Assembly: GCA_938011245.1 (NCBI GenBank) | Contig: CALLUJ010000033.1 | Span: 1-64,000, forward strand | Length of the DNA stretch: 64,000 bases | Origin: an uncultured Aquimarina sp. | GTDB lineage: Bacteria; Bacteroidota; Bacteroidia; Flavobacteriales; Flavobacteriaceae | Direction of reading: 5' to 3' | Shown here: positions 45,696 to 56,126 of the stretch, one piece after another | Layout: every line of letters starts with the position of its first letter | How positions within the stretch are numbered: the stretch's first letter is position 1 | Notes under the pieces: generated by a model | What the model saw: the letters and a program-made list of their open reading frames with translations, nothing else | The model's database searches: none | What the model was told of the DNA's origin: nothing | Translations under genes and position numbers: made by a program

Positions 45696-46094
45696 ATGAA
45701 TAAAAATTTAATAGAAGAAGTCAGAAATGCACTTAATCGTTGGCTAAAAGCATTTAATGATAACGACATTGAAGCATTAATGGCCATATACGACCCAGAA
45801 ATTGTTTATGCCAATAGTGCCAAACCTATAGAAATTGGAATTCCTGCAGTAAAAGCAGGTTTTATAAATAGTTTTGCAATTAAACCAAAAGTGTTTTTTA
45901 AAGAAGAACAAGCTATTGCAGTAGATGGCTTAGGCTATCTTGCGGGACAGTTTAGAGTTGCTGGCACACATCCTGAAGATGGTAGTAACGTAGGTGAAGT
46001 TGGCCGTGTTGTTGTTATTTTTCGAAAAAATGATGCTGGAGAATGGAAATTAGTGTTTGATATGGATAATCGTCCACCAGATGTAACTATTTAA
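45696..46094 (+). CDS. SnoaL/DUF4440-like NTF2-fold protein, copy 1
   Basis: The 132-residue protein is a cone-shaped NTF2-like domain: LNRWLKAFNDNDIEALMAIY at the N-terminal helices and a final strand pair EWKLVFDMDNRPPDV. It is closely related to the next gene (same length, same ends), so the two arose by tandem duplication. A small hydrophobic pocket suggests a ketosteroid isomerase or polyketide-cyclase-type fold. The substrate is unknown. Confidence 0.8.
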   Translation: MNKNLIEEVRNALNRWLKAFNDNDIEALMAIYDPEIVYANSAKPIEIGIPAVKAGFINSFAIKPKVFFKEEQAIAVDGLGYLAGQFRVAGTHPEDGSNVGEVGRVVVIFRKNDAGEWKLVFDMDNRPPDVTI

Positions 46095-46098
46095 AAAA

Positions 46099-46497
46099 AT
46101 GAACAAAGACCTAACACAAGAAATAAGAATTGCTCTAAACCAATGGTTAGAAGCATTTAACAGCAATAACATAGAATCTGTAATAGCACTTTACGATCCA
46201 GAAATTGTTTTCGCCAATCAGTCAAACCCTATAGCTATAGGAATACCCGCAGTAAAAGAAGGATTAATAAAAAGTTTTGCTGTTAAACCAAAACTATCGT
46301 TTAAGGAAGAGCAAATAATTGCTACAGACGGTCTTGGTTATGCTACAGGACAGTATAAAATGACTGGAATACACCCTCAAGATGGAAGCTCTATAAAAGG
46401 AACCGGTCGTGTCGTGGCTATTTTTCGAAAAGATAGTACCGGAAAATGGAAATTAGTATTTGATATGGACAACTGTCCACCAGATGTAACTTTATAA
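46099..46497 (+). CDS. SnoaL/DUF4440-like NTF2-fold protein, copy 2
   Basis: The 132-residue protein is a paralogue of the preceding gene, 4 bases after it: LNQWLEAFNSNNIESVIALY and KWKLVFDMDNCPPDV align without gaps. One difference is Cys in place of Arg before the terminal PPDV. Keeping both copies suggests a dimeric or slightly diverged pair. The role follows the operon and is unknown. Confidence 0.8.
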   Translation: MNKDLTQEIRIALNQWLEAFNSNNIESVIALYDPEIVFANQSNPIAIGIPAVKEGLIKSFAVKPKLSFKEEQIIATDGLGYATGQYKMTGIHPQDGSSIKGTGRVVAIFRKDSTGKWKLVFDMDNCPPDVTL

Positions 46498-46508
46498 ATA
46501 TAACAAAA

Positions 46509-46895
46509 ATGATAACTAGAAAAGCAATGCGACCTAGAGATGTCGCCGATCAAATTAGCGAATGTATATTAGAAGGAAATATAGAAAATATTTTAGATTT
46601 TTTTCATCCAGATTATATTATGTCCTTCCCCCCTTCCGAACCTCTTAAATCTGGCTTAGAAACCATACGAGAAAGCTTTAAACCTTTTATAGAAACAAAA
46701 GCTAGACTTATAAGCAACGTTACTGGAGAATTAATAAATGGAGATACTGCTCTGGTACAAGCAAACTGGAGTATAATTGATGGTTCTAAAAATAAATTAG
46801 CTGAAGGTTCTTCTACAGAAGTACTTAAAAAACGTAAAGATGGCTCTTGGCAATATTTTATAGATTGTCCTTTAGGTTTACCTCCTGTAAAATAA
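46509..46895 (+). CDS. Third NTF2-fold protein of the operon
   Basis: The 128-residue protein shares the NTF2-like layout (RDVADQISECILEGNIENIL, then FHPDYIMSFPP and a terminal strand SWQYFIDCPLGLPPV) but is clearly more distant than the other two. It ends the Rrf2-linked operon. The 254 bases after it (46896-47149) hold no gene and only weak A/T-rich inverted repeats. Confidence 0.75.
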   Translation: MITRKAMRPRDVADQISECILEGNIENILDFFHPDYIMSFPPSEPLKSGLETIRESFKPFIETKARLISNVTGELINGDTALVQANWSIIDGSKNKLAEGSSTEVLKKRKDGSWQYFIDCPLGLPPVK

Positions 46896-47149
46896 GACTG
46901 TATTCAGTTTTAAAACTAAAATAAGTTAGAATACATCTAGTTAATTGCATCTAAATAAATTTGTTTAAGTGCAATTAACTTAGATTTATTTTGAGTAAAA
47001 ATGGACATTAAATTCTTTATGAGTCATTTATTAATTAATTCTAAAAAAATTACCTCTTTAAAATAGAAAAACAGCAATTTAAGTTTTCACTCAAATTACT
47101 GTTTTCACAAGGGGGCAATTGAAATTATTAAACAGACGTTTACTAAATA

Positions 47150-47518
47150 TTACGCTACCTCTGTTCCTTCTACTGCTTCTGCTTTATGTAAGCTTACTAC
47201 TGTTAAAACAGCTATTCCATTAATCCAATAGTAATATGCATCTATTCCTTTAAATGAAAGAATAAAAGGAGCAACAATAAACACTACTGCAACTAAAAAG
47301 TCTACTATTAAATGTACTTTATACGAAATAACACGGATTACTCCTAAATGATGATTTGTTAATATTGTTAAAATGAAAGCAGCTATTCCCGTTGCAACCG
47401 AAAGCTGTAAAGCTAAAGGGTTGGAGCTTCCTAGCCCAAAAATGAAAGGAAGTACTATTAAAGCAATAGCAACAGGATAGTCTAAAAAGGCGTGTATTCT
47501 TTTGGTTACAAACTTCAT
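47150..47518 (-). CDS. SPW-repeat-type four-helix membrane protein
   Basis: The 122-residue protein has four predicted membrane segments in two similar halves (FLDYPVAIALIVLPFIFGL and LIVDFLVAVVFIVAPFILSF), the mark of SPW-repeat proteins. The function is unknown. It lies 20 bases after a YHS-domain gene on the same strand, so they form a two-gene unit. Confidence 0.75.
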   Translation of the reverse strand: MKFVTKRIHAFLDYPVAIALIVLPFIFGLGSSNPLALQLSVATGIAAFILTILTNHHLGVIRVISYKVHLIVDFLVAVVFIVAPFILSFKGIDAYYYWINGIAVLTVVSLHKAEAVEGTEVA

Positions 47519-47538
47519 AATCTTAGGATTTATAATTA

Positions 47539-48009
47539 TTAATTGTGGGTTTTACTGAGCTTTTCCCAGTTTTTATCGGCTACGTTTTTCAATTTTTTAT
47601 GATTATTTTCTGCTAACCATAATTGTTTTGCATCAAGCTCTACGTTTTCTAAGTATAAGTAGTATTTTCCGTCTTCTACTATAAATTTATTTGGATTAAC
47701 TCTAAATTTAGCTCCGGCGTAACATCCAAATGCACAAAATCCACCATATTGAGGAAGGTACTTTTCAGGATTTTTATCGAACGTAGACTTTTGCTCTGCC
47801 GATGTAAAATAATATACTATTTTCTTATGTTCTGATTTAAAACTTTTATTTCCTCTTTGCGCTAATCCTAAATCTAAATAAGAAACAGGGCTATAACCTT
47901 CTAAGGCTATATTGCTATTATCAATATTATTTGCTTTATTATCTTGCGCAAATAATGATGTTGCAAATAAAAACGTCATTAATACAATTGCTTTTTTTAA
48001 AATTTTCAT
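47539..48009 (-). CDS. Secreted YHS-domain protein, copy A
   Basis: The 156-residue protein has a signal peptide (about 1-21, ending LFAQ) and a YHS domain with ALEGYSPVSYLDLGLAQRG and a C-terminal half containing YGGFCAFGCYAGAK. The domain is often metal-binding, and two Cys residues are close together here. It is nearly identical to the copy at 48246-48716 (four residue differences), showing a recent tandem duplication. It pairs with the SPW-type membrane gene downstream. Confidence 0.85.
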   Translation of the reverse strand: MKILKKAIVLMTFLFATSLFAQDNKANNIDNSNIALEGYSPVSYLDLGLAQRGNKSFKSEHKKIVYYFTSAEQKSTFDKNPEKYLPQYGGFCAFGCYAGAKFRVNPNKFIVEDGKYYLYLENVELDAKQLWLAENNHKKLKNVADKNWEKLSKTHN

Positions 48010-48245
48010 TCTTTATTGTTTAAGTCTTCTTAATCCATTCTCAATTTTATCTGACTTTTGGGGGAATAAGTAGAAGTAATTTTTTAATTTTAGGCTAAAT
48101 ATAATTTAAATTACTTATTATCAGCAGTTTAACTGTGATTTATTGTGTTGTATAATATAAAAGTCTAAACTAAATAGCATTTAAATACTACAAAGAAAGA
48201 TTGGAAACTAGATTTCTCTGTAGTATTCAAAATTCTTACGGTATA

Positions 48246-48716
48246 TTAATTGTGAGTTTTACTAAGTTTATCCCAATTTTTATCAGCTACACTTTTCAAT
48301 TTTTTATGATTATTCTCTGCTAACCATAATTGTTTTGCATCAAGCTCTACGTTTTCTAAGTATAAGTAGTATTTTCCGTCTTCTACTATAAATTTATTTG
48401 GGTTAACTCTAAATTTAGCTCCAGCGTAACACCCAAATGCACAAAATCCACCATATTGAGGAAGGTACTTTTCAGGATTTTTATCGAACGTAGACTTTTG
48501 CTCTGCCGATGTAAAATAATATACTATTTTCTTATGTTCTGATTTAAAACTTTTATTTCCTCTTTGTGCTAATCCTAAATCTAAATAAGAAACAGGGCTA
48601 TAACCTTCTAAGGCTATATTACTGTTATCAATATTATTTGCTTTATTGTCTTGTGCGAACAATGATGTCGCAAATAAAAGTGTTACTAATACGATTGCTT
48701 TTTTTAAAATTTTCAT
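48246..48716 (-). CDS. Secreted YHS-domain protein, copy B
   Basis: This 156-residue protein differs from copy A only at M11V, F13L and two positions near the C-terminus (KLKSVADKNWD). The 236 bases between the copies hold no gene. It is upstream of copy A on the same strand and downstream of the AraC-type regulator gene, which is on the same strand too. Confidence 0.85.
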   Translation of the reverse strand: MKILKKAIVLVTLLFATSLFAQDNKANNIDNSNIALEGYSPVSYLDLGLAQRGNKSFKSEHKKIVYYFTSAEQKSTFDKNPEKYLPQYGGFCAFGCYAGAKFRVNPNKFIVEDGKYYLYLENVELDAKQLWLAENNHKKLKSVADKNWDKLSKTHN

Positions 48717-48921
48717 TTTTTTGTTTTTTAATAATTATATTGTTTTGTTGATTTTTTATTGTTAGTTTTTTTAAAAACTCTTTCACGACATTAACAATAA
48801 GCTCTAAAAGAACTATTGATTGCACTCTGTAAATTTTTTAGTTCTCCATTTTTGATTGTTTTTATAATTATACAATGCAAAGATGTGAGTAATGTGAAGT
48901 TTAAATACTACAAAAAAAGGA

Positions 48922-49980
48922 CTAAGAATTGTACTTTTTTAATTTGAATTCGGTAGGACTTAATTTTGAATAATGCTTAAAGAATCTTGAAAAATGATTA
49001 GGCTCTTCAAATCCTAATTGTCTAGATATAGAAGTAATAGATTGATCTTCTAAAATCATCAATTTAGCAGAATTAATTAATTCTAAACGTATAAGTTGTC
49101 CTAAAGAAGTATTCATTTTAGCACTTACTTTACTAGACAATGCTTTTATGGAAAGATTCATTTTATTAGCATAAAACTCAAGAGATCTTTCTTGCGTGTG
49201 GTACCTCTGTATAAGGTCTATAATATCTTGCGAAAATAAATTTCGATTTTCAAAATCAAAATTTTCTCTAAATTGTTTTGGTGTTTGACCTGTAGAGTTT
49301 TTAAAAACTCTATTGAAATATGCATCGTCTTTATAGCCTAAATTATAAGAAATTTCTTGAATATTTCTATTTGTAAATGCAACTTCTTTAAGGCTTTCTT
49401 TAAGTCTTTTTGAAGTCATTAAATTTTTTACAGATAATCCTATTTTATTTTTAATTAAGGCTTGGGCATTATACCCTCTATCATTAATCAAATTTACTAA
49501 GTCGGTACTCGTTAACTTATTTGAGTATTCTTGATCTATAATTTCTTTTGTATCAAAAATAACTTGGTATTCTTCTTTATTGGCATTAAAGGGGTTTTGC
49601 CAAAACCACTGTTTAGACGATACATCAAGTATATTAGTGGAATTATCTGCTAAGGTAGTTTCAGAAAGAAAGTTATTACATTCTTTACACTCTAGAAGAT
49701 CTATATAACCTAAAGAAATTAAATGTTTAAACAGCACTCTAACATCTGTATTATAAAACTTACTTTCATTTAAAAATTCAATTTTTCTTACTATAAAATC
49801 ATTCGATAAAAATTTAATATACTGTCCTTTTTCTAAAAAAATCGCTTTTTCTTGCCAATCAAAGTAGTTCTTAAAATCCACCTGAATCCCCCCTTTTCCT
49901 GAAAGAACATGAATAAGAACATAACCTTCTATAAAATACACTTTATTAATTTCAGGAGAAAATTTTTCTACTTTTTGCAT
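48922..49980 (-). CDS. Transcriptional regulator with two AraC-type DNA-binding domains
   Basis: The 352-residue protein has an N-terminal ligand-type region (about 1-140) without a clear cupin motif. An AraC HTH follows at about 175-235 (IQEISYNLGYKDDAYFNRVF, then GQTPKQFRE). A second complete AraC HTH lies at about 290-350 (ITSISRQLGFEEPNHFSRFF, then SPTEFKL). Two consecutive DNA-binding domains in one chain are unusual. It reads toward the YHS genes and may control them. Confidence 0.85.
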   Translation of the reverse strand: MQKVEKFSPEINKVYFIEGYVLIHVLSGKGGIQVDFKNYFDWQEKAIFLEKGQYIKFLSNDFIVRKIEFLNESKFYNTDVRVLFKHLISLGYIDLLECKECNNFLSETTLADNSTNILDVSSKQWFWQNPFNANKEEYQVIFDTKEIIDQEYSNKLTSTDLVNLINDRGYNAQALIKNKIGLSVKNLMTSKRLKESLKEVAFTNRNIQEISYNLGYKDDAYFNRVFKNSTGQTPKQFRENFDFENRNLFSQDIIDLIQRYHTQERSLEFYANKMNLSIKALSSKVSAKMNTSLGQLIRLELINSAKLMILEDQSITSISRQLGFEEPNHFSRFFKHYSKLSPTEFKLKKYNS

Positions 49981-50193
49981 TGTAATTATTATACCAATAA
50001 AAAACTTTTACTTAATTACAAATTTAAGATTTTCAAAGTATTTATTTATTTGTATTTCTATAATTATCTATTTTATCATTAATATTTAACGACTCTATAT
50101 AATATTTCTTTTTTAAACAAAAACAACTACATTTTGCCTTTTAAGGCTCCTCTTTAAAACCAAATTAACATATAATAGCTTCATTCTTTTATG

Positions 50194-50224
50194 TTGTTAA
50201 AATCTTTGTTTTAAAGTACCTTTG
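50194..50224 (+). promoter_or_regulatory. Promoter of the split metH genes
   Basis: TTG at 50194-50196 and TACCTTTG at 50217-50224 are separated by 20 bases, a good match to the TTG/TAnnTTTG promoter. The predicted leader is about 45 bases, too short for a cobalamin riboswitch. The rest of 49981-50193 holds no gene. Confidence 0.6.
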
Positions 50225-50275
50225 TTGTCCATTATACTTAGGTAATTTACGATTTCCTAAAACAACTATAGTAGC

Positions 50276-51265
50276 ATGAAAAAAGTTCAGGACATATTAA
50301 AAGACCGTATATTAATTCTAGACGGAGCAATGGGTACCATGATTCAGCGTCATAAATTTACGGAAGAAGATTATCGTGGAGAACGCTTTAAAGATTGGCA
50401 ACAACCATTACAAGGAAACAACGATTTGCTAAGCATAACACAACCTGAAGCTATTAAGGAAATTCATGCTTTATATTTTGAAGCAGGAGCAGATATTGCA
50501 GAAACTAACACTTTCTCTGGTACTACTATTGCTATGGAAGACTATGGGATGGAAGAGTTAGTTTACGAACTTAATTATGAATCGGCAAAAATAGCTCGTG
50601 AAGTTGCCGATAAATTTACAGCAAAAAACCCTAAAAAACCTCGTTTTGTAGCAGGTTCTATAGGTCCTACTAATAGGACAGCAAGCATGTCGCCAGATGT
50701 TAACGATCCTGGATACAGAGCTGTAACATTTAATCAGTTACGTATCGCATACAAACAACAAGTGGAAGCCCTTTTAGATGGTGGTGCAGACATTTTGTTA
50801 GTAGAAACCATATTTGATACTCTTAATGCTAAAGCTGCCTTATTTGCAATACAAGAAGTAAATGATGAGCGAAATTTAGATACACCTATAATGATTAGTG
50901 GAACTATAACCGATGCCAGTGGACGCACATTATCCGGCCAAACAGCAGAAGCTTTCTTAGTATCCGTATCACATATTCCCATGTTAAGTATTGGTTTTAA
51001 TTGCGCTTTAGGTGCTAATCAATTAACTCCGCATTTAGAAATATTAGCTAATAAAGGGAATTTTAATGTGTCTGCACATCCAAACGCTGGTTTACCAAAC
51101 GCTTTTGGAGAATACGACGAAACACCAGAGCAAATGGCTAGCCAAATAAAAGAATTTTTAGATAAAAGTTTAATAAACATAATAGGAGGTTGTTGCGGAA
51201 CCACACCAGAGCACATTAAAGCTATTGCCGATATGGCCGCAAAATACAATCCACGAAAAATTTAA
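50276..51265 (+). CDS. metH: Methionine synthase, homocysteine-binding subunit
   Basis: The 329-residue protein corresponds to the N-terminal homocysteine S-methyltransferase module of MetH, with zinc ligands C243 (GFNCALG) and C306/C307 (GGCCGTT) and the opening [12 protein letters not shown]. It is encoded separately from the rest of MetH, which follows 150 bases downstream. In this lineage the two chains are expected to work together to methylate homocysteine from methyltetrahydrofolate through cobalamin. Confidence 0.9.
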   Translation: MKKVQDILKDRILILDGAMGTMIQRHKFTEEDYRGERFKDWQQPLQGNNDLLSITQPEAIKEIHALYFEAGADIAETNTFSGTTIAMEDYGMEELVYELNYESAKIAREVADKFTAKNPKKPRFVAGSIGPTNRTASMSPDVNDPGYRAVTFNQLRIAYKQQVEALLDGGADILLVETIFDTLNAKAALFAIQEVNDERNLDTPIMISGTITDASGRTLSGQTAEAFLVSVSHIPMLSIGFNCALGANQLTPHLEILANKGNFNVSAHPNAGLPNAFGEYDETPEQMASQIKEFLDKSLINIIGGCCGTTPEHIKAIADMAAKYNPRKI

Positions 51266-51415
51266 CTTTATCCTTAAAATTAATTGTAATTTATATTTAC
51301 AAATAAATGAAGCAATTACTAAAACGGGGTTCTTTTATTTTGAAATAAAAAAGATATAAAGCATTATTTACAACAACTTAATTAGCGTTATTTATCGCCA
51401 AAAATCGAACATAAA

Positions 51416-54121
51416 TTGAGCAAAAACATAGAAAACCAACCAACAACTTATAAAAAATATCTCAAACTATCTGGGTTAGAACCTATGATTGTAAATGAAA
51501 ATATGAATTTTATAAATGTTGGGGAACGTACTAATGTAGCAGGATCAAAAAAGTTTCTTCGATTAGTGAAAGAGGAAAAATTTGATGAAGCTTTAGATGT
51601 GGCTCGCCATCAAGTAGAAGGAGGTGCTCAAGTTATCGATATTAATATGGACGACGGGCTTATCGATGGCAAAGAAGCCATGGTACGTTTTCTTAACTTA
51701 ATAATGGCAGAGCCCGATATTGCGCGTGTTCCTATTATGGTAGATAGCTCCAAATGGGATATTATAGAAGCTGGACTCCAAGTAGTACAAGGAAAATGTG
51801 TTGTAAATTCTATTAGTTTAAAAGAAGGAGAAGAGCAATTTATCCACCACGCAAAATTAATTAAGCGCTATGGTGCCGCTGTAATTGTAATGGCATTTGA
51901 TGAAGTTGGGCAAGCCGATACTTATGACCGTAGAATTGAAATAGCAGAGCGTTCTTACAGAGTTTTGGTCGATCAGCTAAATTTTCCTCCAGAAGATATC
52001 ATATTCGATTTAAATATATTCCCTGTCGCAACAGGAATGGACGAGCATAAACTTAATGCAATCGATTTTATTGAAGCCACCCGTTGGGTACGTACTAATC
52101 TTCCTCATTGCAGCGTTAGTGGTGGTGTTAGTAATGTTTCTTTCTCTTTTAGAGGGAATAATCCCGTTAGAGAAGCTATGCATTCCGTATTTTTATTTCA
52201 TGCTATTAAAGCTGGAATGAATATGGGAATTGTTAATCCTGCGATGTTAGAAGTCTATGACGATATTCCAAAAGATTTATTAGAGCACGTAGAGGATGTA
52301 ATACTTAATAGACGTGACGACGCTACTGAACGTTTATTGGACTTTGCTGAAACTGTTAAAGGAACTGGCAAAAAAGATACTGGACAGGATTTATCTTGGC
52401 GAGAAGACCCTTTACAAGATCGAATAACTCGAGCTCTAGTAAAAGGGATTGACCAATTTATAGTAGAAGACGTTGAAGAGGCTAGATTAACTAAAGAAAG
52501 ACCTATCCAAGTTATAGAAGATAATTTAATGACAGGTATGAATGTCGTAGGAGATCTTTTTGGAGATGGAAAAATGTTCCTTCCACAAGTAGTAAAATCG
52601 GCACGTGTAATGAAAAAAGCCGTAGCCTACCTCCTACCTTATATTGAAGCCGAAAAATCGGGTAAACAAGAAGCCGCTGGAAAAGTTCTTATGGCAACTG
52701 TAAAAGGGGATGTACACGATATAGGAAAAAATATTGTTTCGGTAGTATTAGCCTGTAACAACTACGAAATTGTAGATTTAGGAGTTATGGTTCCCCCAGA
52801 AAAAATTATAGAAACCGCTATTGCAGAAAATGTAGATGCTATAGGCTTAAGTGGTTTAATTACTCCTTCTTTGGACGAAATGGTATACATCGCTAAAGAA
52901 ATGAAGCGCAAAAACTTCACAATACCCTTACTTATTGGTGGGGCAACCACTAGTAAAGCACATACCGCTGTAAAAATAGATCCCGAATATAACGGATCTG
53001 TAGTACATGTAAATGATGCTTCTAGGGCAGTAACCGTAGTTGGGGATTTATTAAAACCCGATACACGTGAAGCTTACGTAAAAAGCATAAAAGAAGATTA
53101 CGATGTTTTTAGAGAAAACTTCTTAAAGCGAACTAAAAAGAAAGATTATTTAAGTTTAGCCGATGCCCGAAAAAATAGGTACCAAATAGATTGGGAAACC
53201 ACTTCCATTATCAAACCTAATCAATTAGGAATTCAAATTATAGAGGAGCAAGATTTTTACGAATTAGTAGCATTTATAGATTGGACCCCTTTCTTTAGAT
53301 CTTGGGATTTACATGGAAAATACCCTGCAATATTAACCGACGATATTGTTGGAGAACAAGCTACCGAACTCTTTAAAGATGCTCAAGAAATGCTTAAGCA
53401 AATACTTGAAGAAAAATGGCTATCGGGAAAAGCTATTTATGGTTTATTTGAAGCTAATACTTTAGATAATGCAGATGACATTGAAATTTCATTAGATAAC
53501 GAACAAAAAGCTATTTTTAGAACACTACGCCAACAACTTAAAAAACATGCGGGAAAACCTAATTTTGCATTATCTGATTATATAGCTCCCCAAAGCACTG
53601 GCAAAAAAGACTATATGGGATGCTTTTGCGTAACTACAGGTTTTGGTACAGAAGAAAAGGCTAAAGAGTTTCAAGATAACTTAGACGATTATAATTCTAT
53701 TATGATTAAAGCTCTCGCCGATCGTTTTGCTGAAGCGTATGCCGAATTTTTACATAAAAAAGTACGAACTCAAGATTGGGGTTACGCTAGTAATGAAGGC
53801 TTATCTAATGAAGATCTAATTAAAGAATCGTATAAAGGAATTCGACCTGCCCCAGGCTACCCTGCTTGCCCAGATCATTTAGAAAAGTTAACCATTTGGG
53901 AATTACTACAAGTTGAAGAAAAAATTGGAGTGTCTCTTACCGAAGGTTTAGCCATGTGGCCTGCATCTTCCGTTTCTGGCTATTATTTTGGAAATGAAGA
54001 GGCTCGTTATTTTGGTCTCGGAAAAATAAAAATGGATCAAGTAACCGATTTTGCCGAACGCAAAGAAATTTCAATAGAAAAAGCAGAAAAGTGGTTAAAT
54101 CCTAATATCGCAAACAATTAA
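51416..54121 (+). CDS. metH: Methionine synthase, folate-, cobalamin- and activation-domain subunit
   Basis: The 901-residue protein lacks only the homocysteine module. It has a pterin-binding barrel ([13 protein letters not shown], about 30-280) and a cobalamin cap and binding domain (DVHDIGKNI with the cobalt-ligand His, then GLSGLITPS). A C-terminal S-adenosylmethionine activation domain contains [12 protein letters not shown]. The start is a TTG preceding AGC AAA AAC; an ATG lies 24 codons later but would cut the N-terminus. It is cotranscribed with the 50276 gene. Confidence 0.93.
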   Translation: MSKNIENQPTTYKKYLKLSGLEPMIVNENMNFINVGERTNVAGSKKFLRLVKEEKFDEALDVARHQVEGGAQVIDINMDDGLIDGKEAMVRFLNLIMAEPDIARVPIMVDSSKWDIIEAGLQVVQGKCVVNSISLKEGEEQFIHHAKLIKRYGAAVIVMAFDEVGQADTYDRRIEIAERSYRVLVDQLNFPPEDIIFDLNIFPVATGMDEHKLNAIDFIEATRWVRTNLPHCSVSGGVSNVSFSFRGNNPVREAMHSVFLFHAIKAGMNMGIVNPAMLEVYDDIPKDLLEHVEDVILNRRDDATERLLDFAETVKGTGKKDTGQDLSWREDPLQDRITRALVKGIDQFIVEDVEEARLTKERPIQVIEDNLMTGMNVVGDLFGDGKMFLPQVVKSARVMKKAVAYLLPYIEAEKSGKQEAAGKVLMATVKGDVHDIGKNIVSVVLACNNYEIVDLGVMVPPEKIIETAIAENVDAIGLSGLITPSLDEMVYIAKEMKRKNFTIPLLIGGATTSKAHTAVKIDPEYNGSVVHVNDASRAVTVVGDLLKPDTREAYVKSIKEDYDVFRENFLKRTKKKDYLSLADARKNRYQIDWETTSIIKPNQLGIQIIEEQDFYELVAFIDWTPFFRSWDLHGKYPAILTDDIVGEQATELFKDAQEMLKQILEEKWLSGKAIYGLFEANTLDNADDIEISLDNEQKAIFRTLRQQLKKHAGKPNFALSDYIAPQSTGKKDYMGCFCVTTGFGTEEKAKEFQDNLDDYNSIMIKALADRFAEAYAEFLHKKVRTQDWGYASNEGLSNEDLIKESYKGIRPAPGYPACPDHLEKLTIWELLQVEEKIGVSLTEGLAMWPASSVSGYYFGNEEARYFGLGKIKMDQVTDFAERKEISIEKAEKWLNPNIANN

Positions 54122-54202
54122 ACAAAAATTGAAGTTTTTTAGAGATACAACTAATAATACACTTCAAAAAAACATTATTTTTTTGAATATTATAAGGAAA
54201 TC

Positions 54203-55522
54203 TTATTTTAAAACTACTTGTGAATTAGTTACATTCATTTGAATTTCTTTTTGAGAATTTTTAGCCTTAAAAAAACCATGAAGCATTAGATTTTTACGAT
54301 CTCCTAAAGATTTCAAATTTAGTATGCCTTGTGGCATTTTAATTTGACTCATCTCGCCAGAATACACAAAACTAAAAGGTTTATTAGGAATAGAAAGTAC
54401 TACGTCACTATTCGTACTAAAAAAACTAAGCTCTGAAAAATTAGACGATACACTATCTAGACCTAACTGACTAAAACTAGTAGTAAACATTCCTCTTCCT
54501 GATAATGAATGAATTAAAAATCTACTAGAATTAATATTTAAATCAATTTGCCTAGCTTCTTTTATTTCTCCACTTTTTACATATTGCAATTGTAATTTAC
54601 CCATATCCCAAGAGTCTATTTGCACAGGAGCGGACATCACTTTAATATTGGTAAATCTTCCATTAATATGAGATGCTTTAAAAGGAGTGTACTTTAATTT
54701 TGCCTGAAGATTTGTAATTGTATTATTTAATGTTATGCTTCCATAGCGAGTATTTAAATAGGAAAGAGTTGTTTTTGGGATTTTTATTTCAATTACTTTA
54801 TTTACTAATATCTCTGGAGTTGTAACCTTACCTTTATAAAATTGATAAATAATCGTATTCCTATTAACGTTAGTATTGTTAAACCGATTATTCTCAGATA
54901 CTTTTTTAGCTAATTTAGTAGAAACTAATTTAGACCAATTATGAATTCCCTGAGCCGCAGGTTGTCCATAATTTTTCACTAAATTTTCTTCCCAGTTTTT
55001 TAAATAAGCCTCTCCCTCTCTATTATAAGCTTCAAAATCGAATTGTAATTGAGCTAACTTACTCTGAATAATTGACGACATCGATGTATTTTGAAAATTA
55101 GTGAGCATCGGATTCAACAACGATTTTAACAATACATTTAATTGATTGTTAGGAAGTGTATTTGTACTTGTAATTACCTTAATAGGCATTTGTTTACTAG
55201 CATCTGTATTCAATATTAAAATAGAATCTGAACTTTGAATTTGAATCTCCCACAAATCGTTCACATTTTTTAAATACTCTTTATCTACATCTCCAATAGC
55301 ATACGCATTAATTCCTATAGTGTTTTTATCCCAAGGAGTAAATATTAATTGGGTGTGAGAAGCATTTAATTTAAAAAGAGGTATTTGAGAAAAGGAAAAT
55401 TCTTTTTCTAATTTTAATAATTTATTTTGGGCTAAGAACAAATTAACACCCAAAAAAACTAACGTAATAAAAAGAGTATTACGTTTTAAGGTTTTGGTAT
55501 GCTTTACTGGAAGAGTATTCAT
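54203..55522 (-). CDS. Exported DUF4097/GIN-domain-like protein
   Basis: The 439-residue protein has an N-terminal signal or anchor (about 15-32, LFITLVFLGVNLFLAQ) and a long repetitive beta-helix-like region (KIPKTTLSYLNTRYGSITLN, SIKVMSAPVQ-like strands), as in putative adhesins of the DUF4097/GIN type. It is the third gene of the sigma-factor operon. Its first 44 bases overlap the upstream gene, so expression is probably coupled. Confidence 0.65.
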   Translation of the reverse strand: MNTLPVKHTKTLKRNTLFITLVFLGVNLFLAQNKLLKLEKEFSFSQIPLFKLNASHTQLIFTPWDKNTIGINAYAIGDVDKEYLKNVNDLWEIQIQSSDSILILNTDASKQMPIKVITSTNTLPNNQLNVLLKSLLNPMLTNFQNTSMSSIIQSKLAQLQFDFEAYNREGEAYLKNWEENLVKNYGQPAAQGIHNWSKLVSTKLAKKVSENNRFNNTNVNRNTIIYQFYKGKVTTPEILVNKVIEIKIPKTTLSYLNTRYGSITLNNTITNLQAKLKYTPFKASHINGRFTNIKVMSAPVQIDSWDMGKLQLQYVKSGEIKEARQIDLNINSSRFLIHSLSGRGMFTTSFSQLGLDSVSSNFSELSFFSTNSDVVLSIPNKPFSFVYSGEMSQIKMPQGILNLKSLGDRKNLMLHGFFKAKNSQKEIQMNVTNSQVVLK

Positions 55523-56126
55523 TAAAATTTTTAACCTTTTGTTTTAATTGTTCTAAAAGCGCTAGTTGCATTTGCAAATTTTCTACTAACACCTCTACTG
55601 CTTGTGGGGTAATCTTATTTACTTGAAACTCTGATTGGATATCTTGATACTCTTTCTTTAAATATTCAAGCTGTTTAATGTAGCCTTTAACCATAGATCG
55701 ATTAGTGTCATTTACTCGGAGTTCCGCCAGTCCAACATTAATAGTGGCAAGCGACATTTCTTCAAAACGCTTAAATTCTGGGGACACATTAGCTAATGAT
55801 ATTATCTCGTTCTTTTGCTTTTTTATATGAACTATCTTTCTGGGAGGTTGTTGCAGTGTTTTAGTTTCTGTAAATAAATACCAACCTAATCCTACACTAA
55901 TTATTAAAGAAGCTGCCACAGAAAACCCTTTTTTATAAACATTTATTTTTGCAGGATTTTTATTTTTTTCATATCCTGTAAGCAACAAATTAGAGTCTTT
56001 TTCTTTAGCACTAGAAAAAGCACAATCTAACTTATCTAAAAACCGTAATTCATGATCTTTAGATAGTTCTGTAGGGTTTAATTCTAAAGAATCATCCTTA
56101 AAAAGCTCTCTAAGATCCTGTCCCAT
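55479..56126 (-). CDS. Probable anti-sigma factor or sigma-operon membrane protein
   Basis: The 215-residue protein has an acidic N-terminal domain, one membrane segment near residues 88-105 (VAASLIISVGLGWYLF) and a helical, coiled-coil-like C-terminal domain in the periplasm. It has no ZAS zinc motif. It starts inside the end of the ECF sigma-factor gene (17-base overlap), which suggests it controls that sigma factor. The topology supports an anti-sigma role; the sequence alone does not prove it. Confidence 0.65.
   Translation of the reverse strand: MGQDLRELFKDDSLELNPTELSKDHELRFLDKLDCAFSSAKEKDSNLLLTGYEKNKNPAKINVYKKGFSVAASLIISVGLGWYLFTETKTLQQPPRKIVHIKKQKNEIISLANVSPEFKRFEEMSLATINVGLAELRVNDTNRSMVKGYIKQLEYLKKEYQDIQSEFQVNKITPQAVEVLVENLQMQLALLEQLKQKVKNFNEYSSSKAYQNLKT

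Noticed and set aside
49981-50275. Cobalamin or SAM riboswitch before metH
   Set aside because: The promoter at 50194-50224 leaves only about 45 leader bases, and I see no B12-box or SAM-aptamer pattern.
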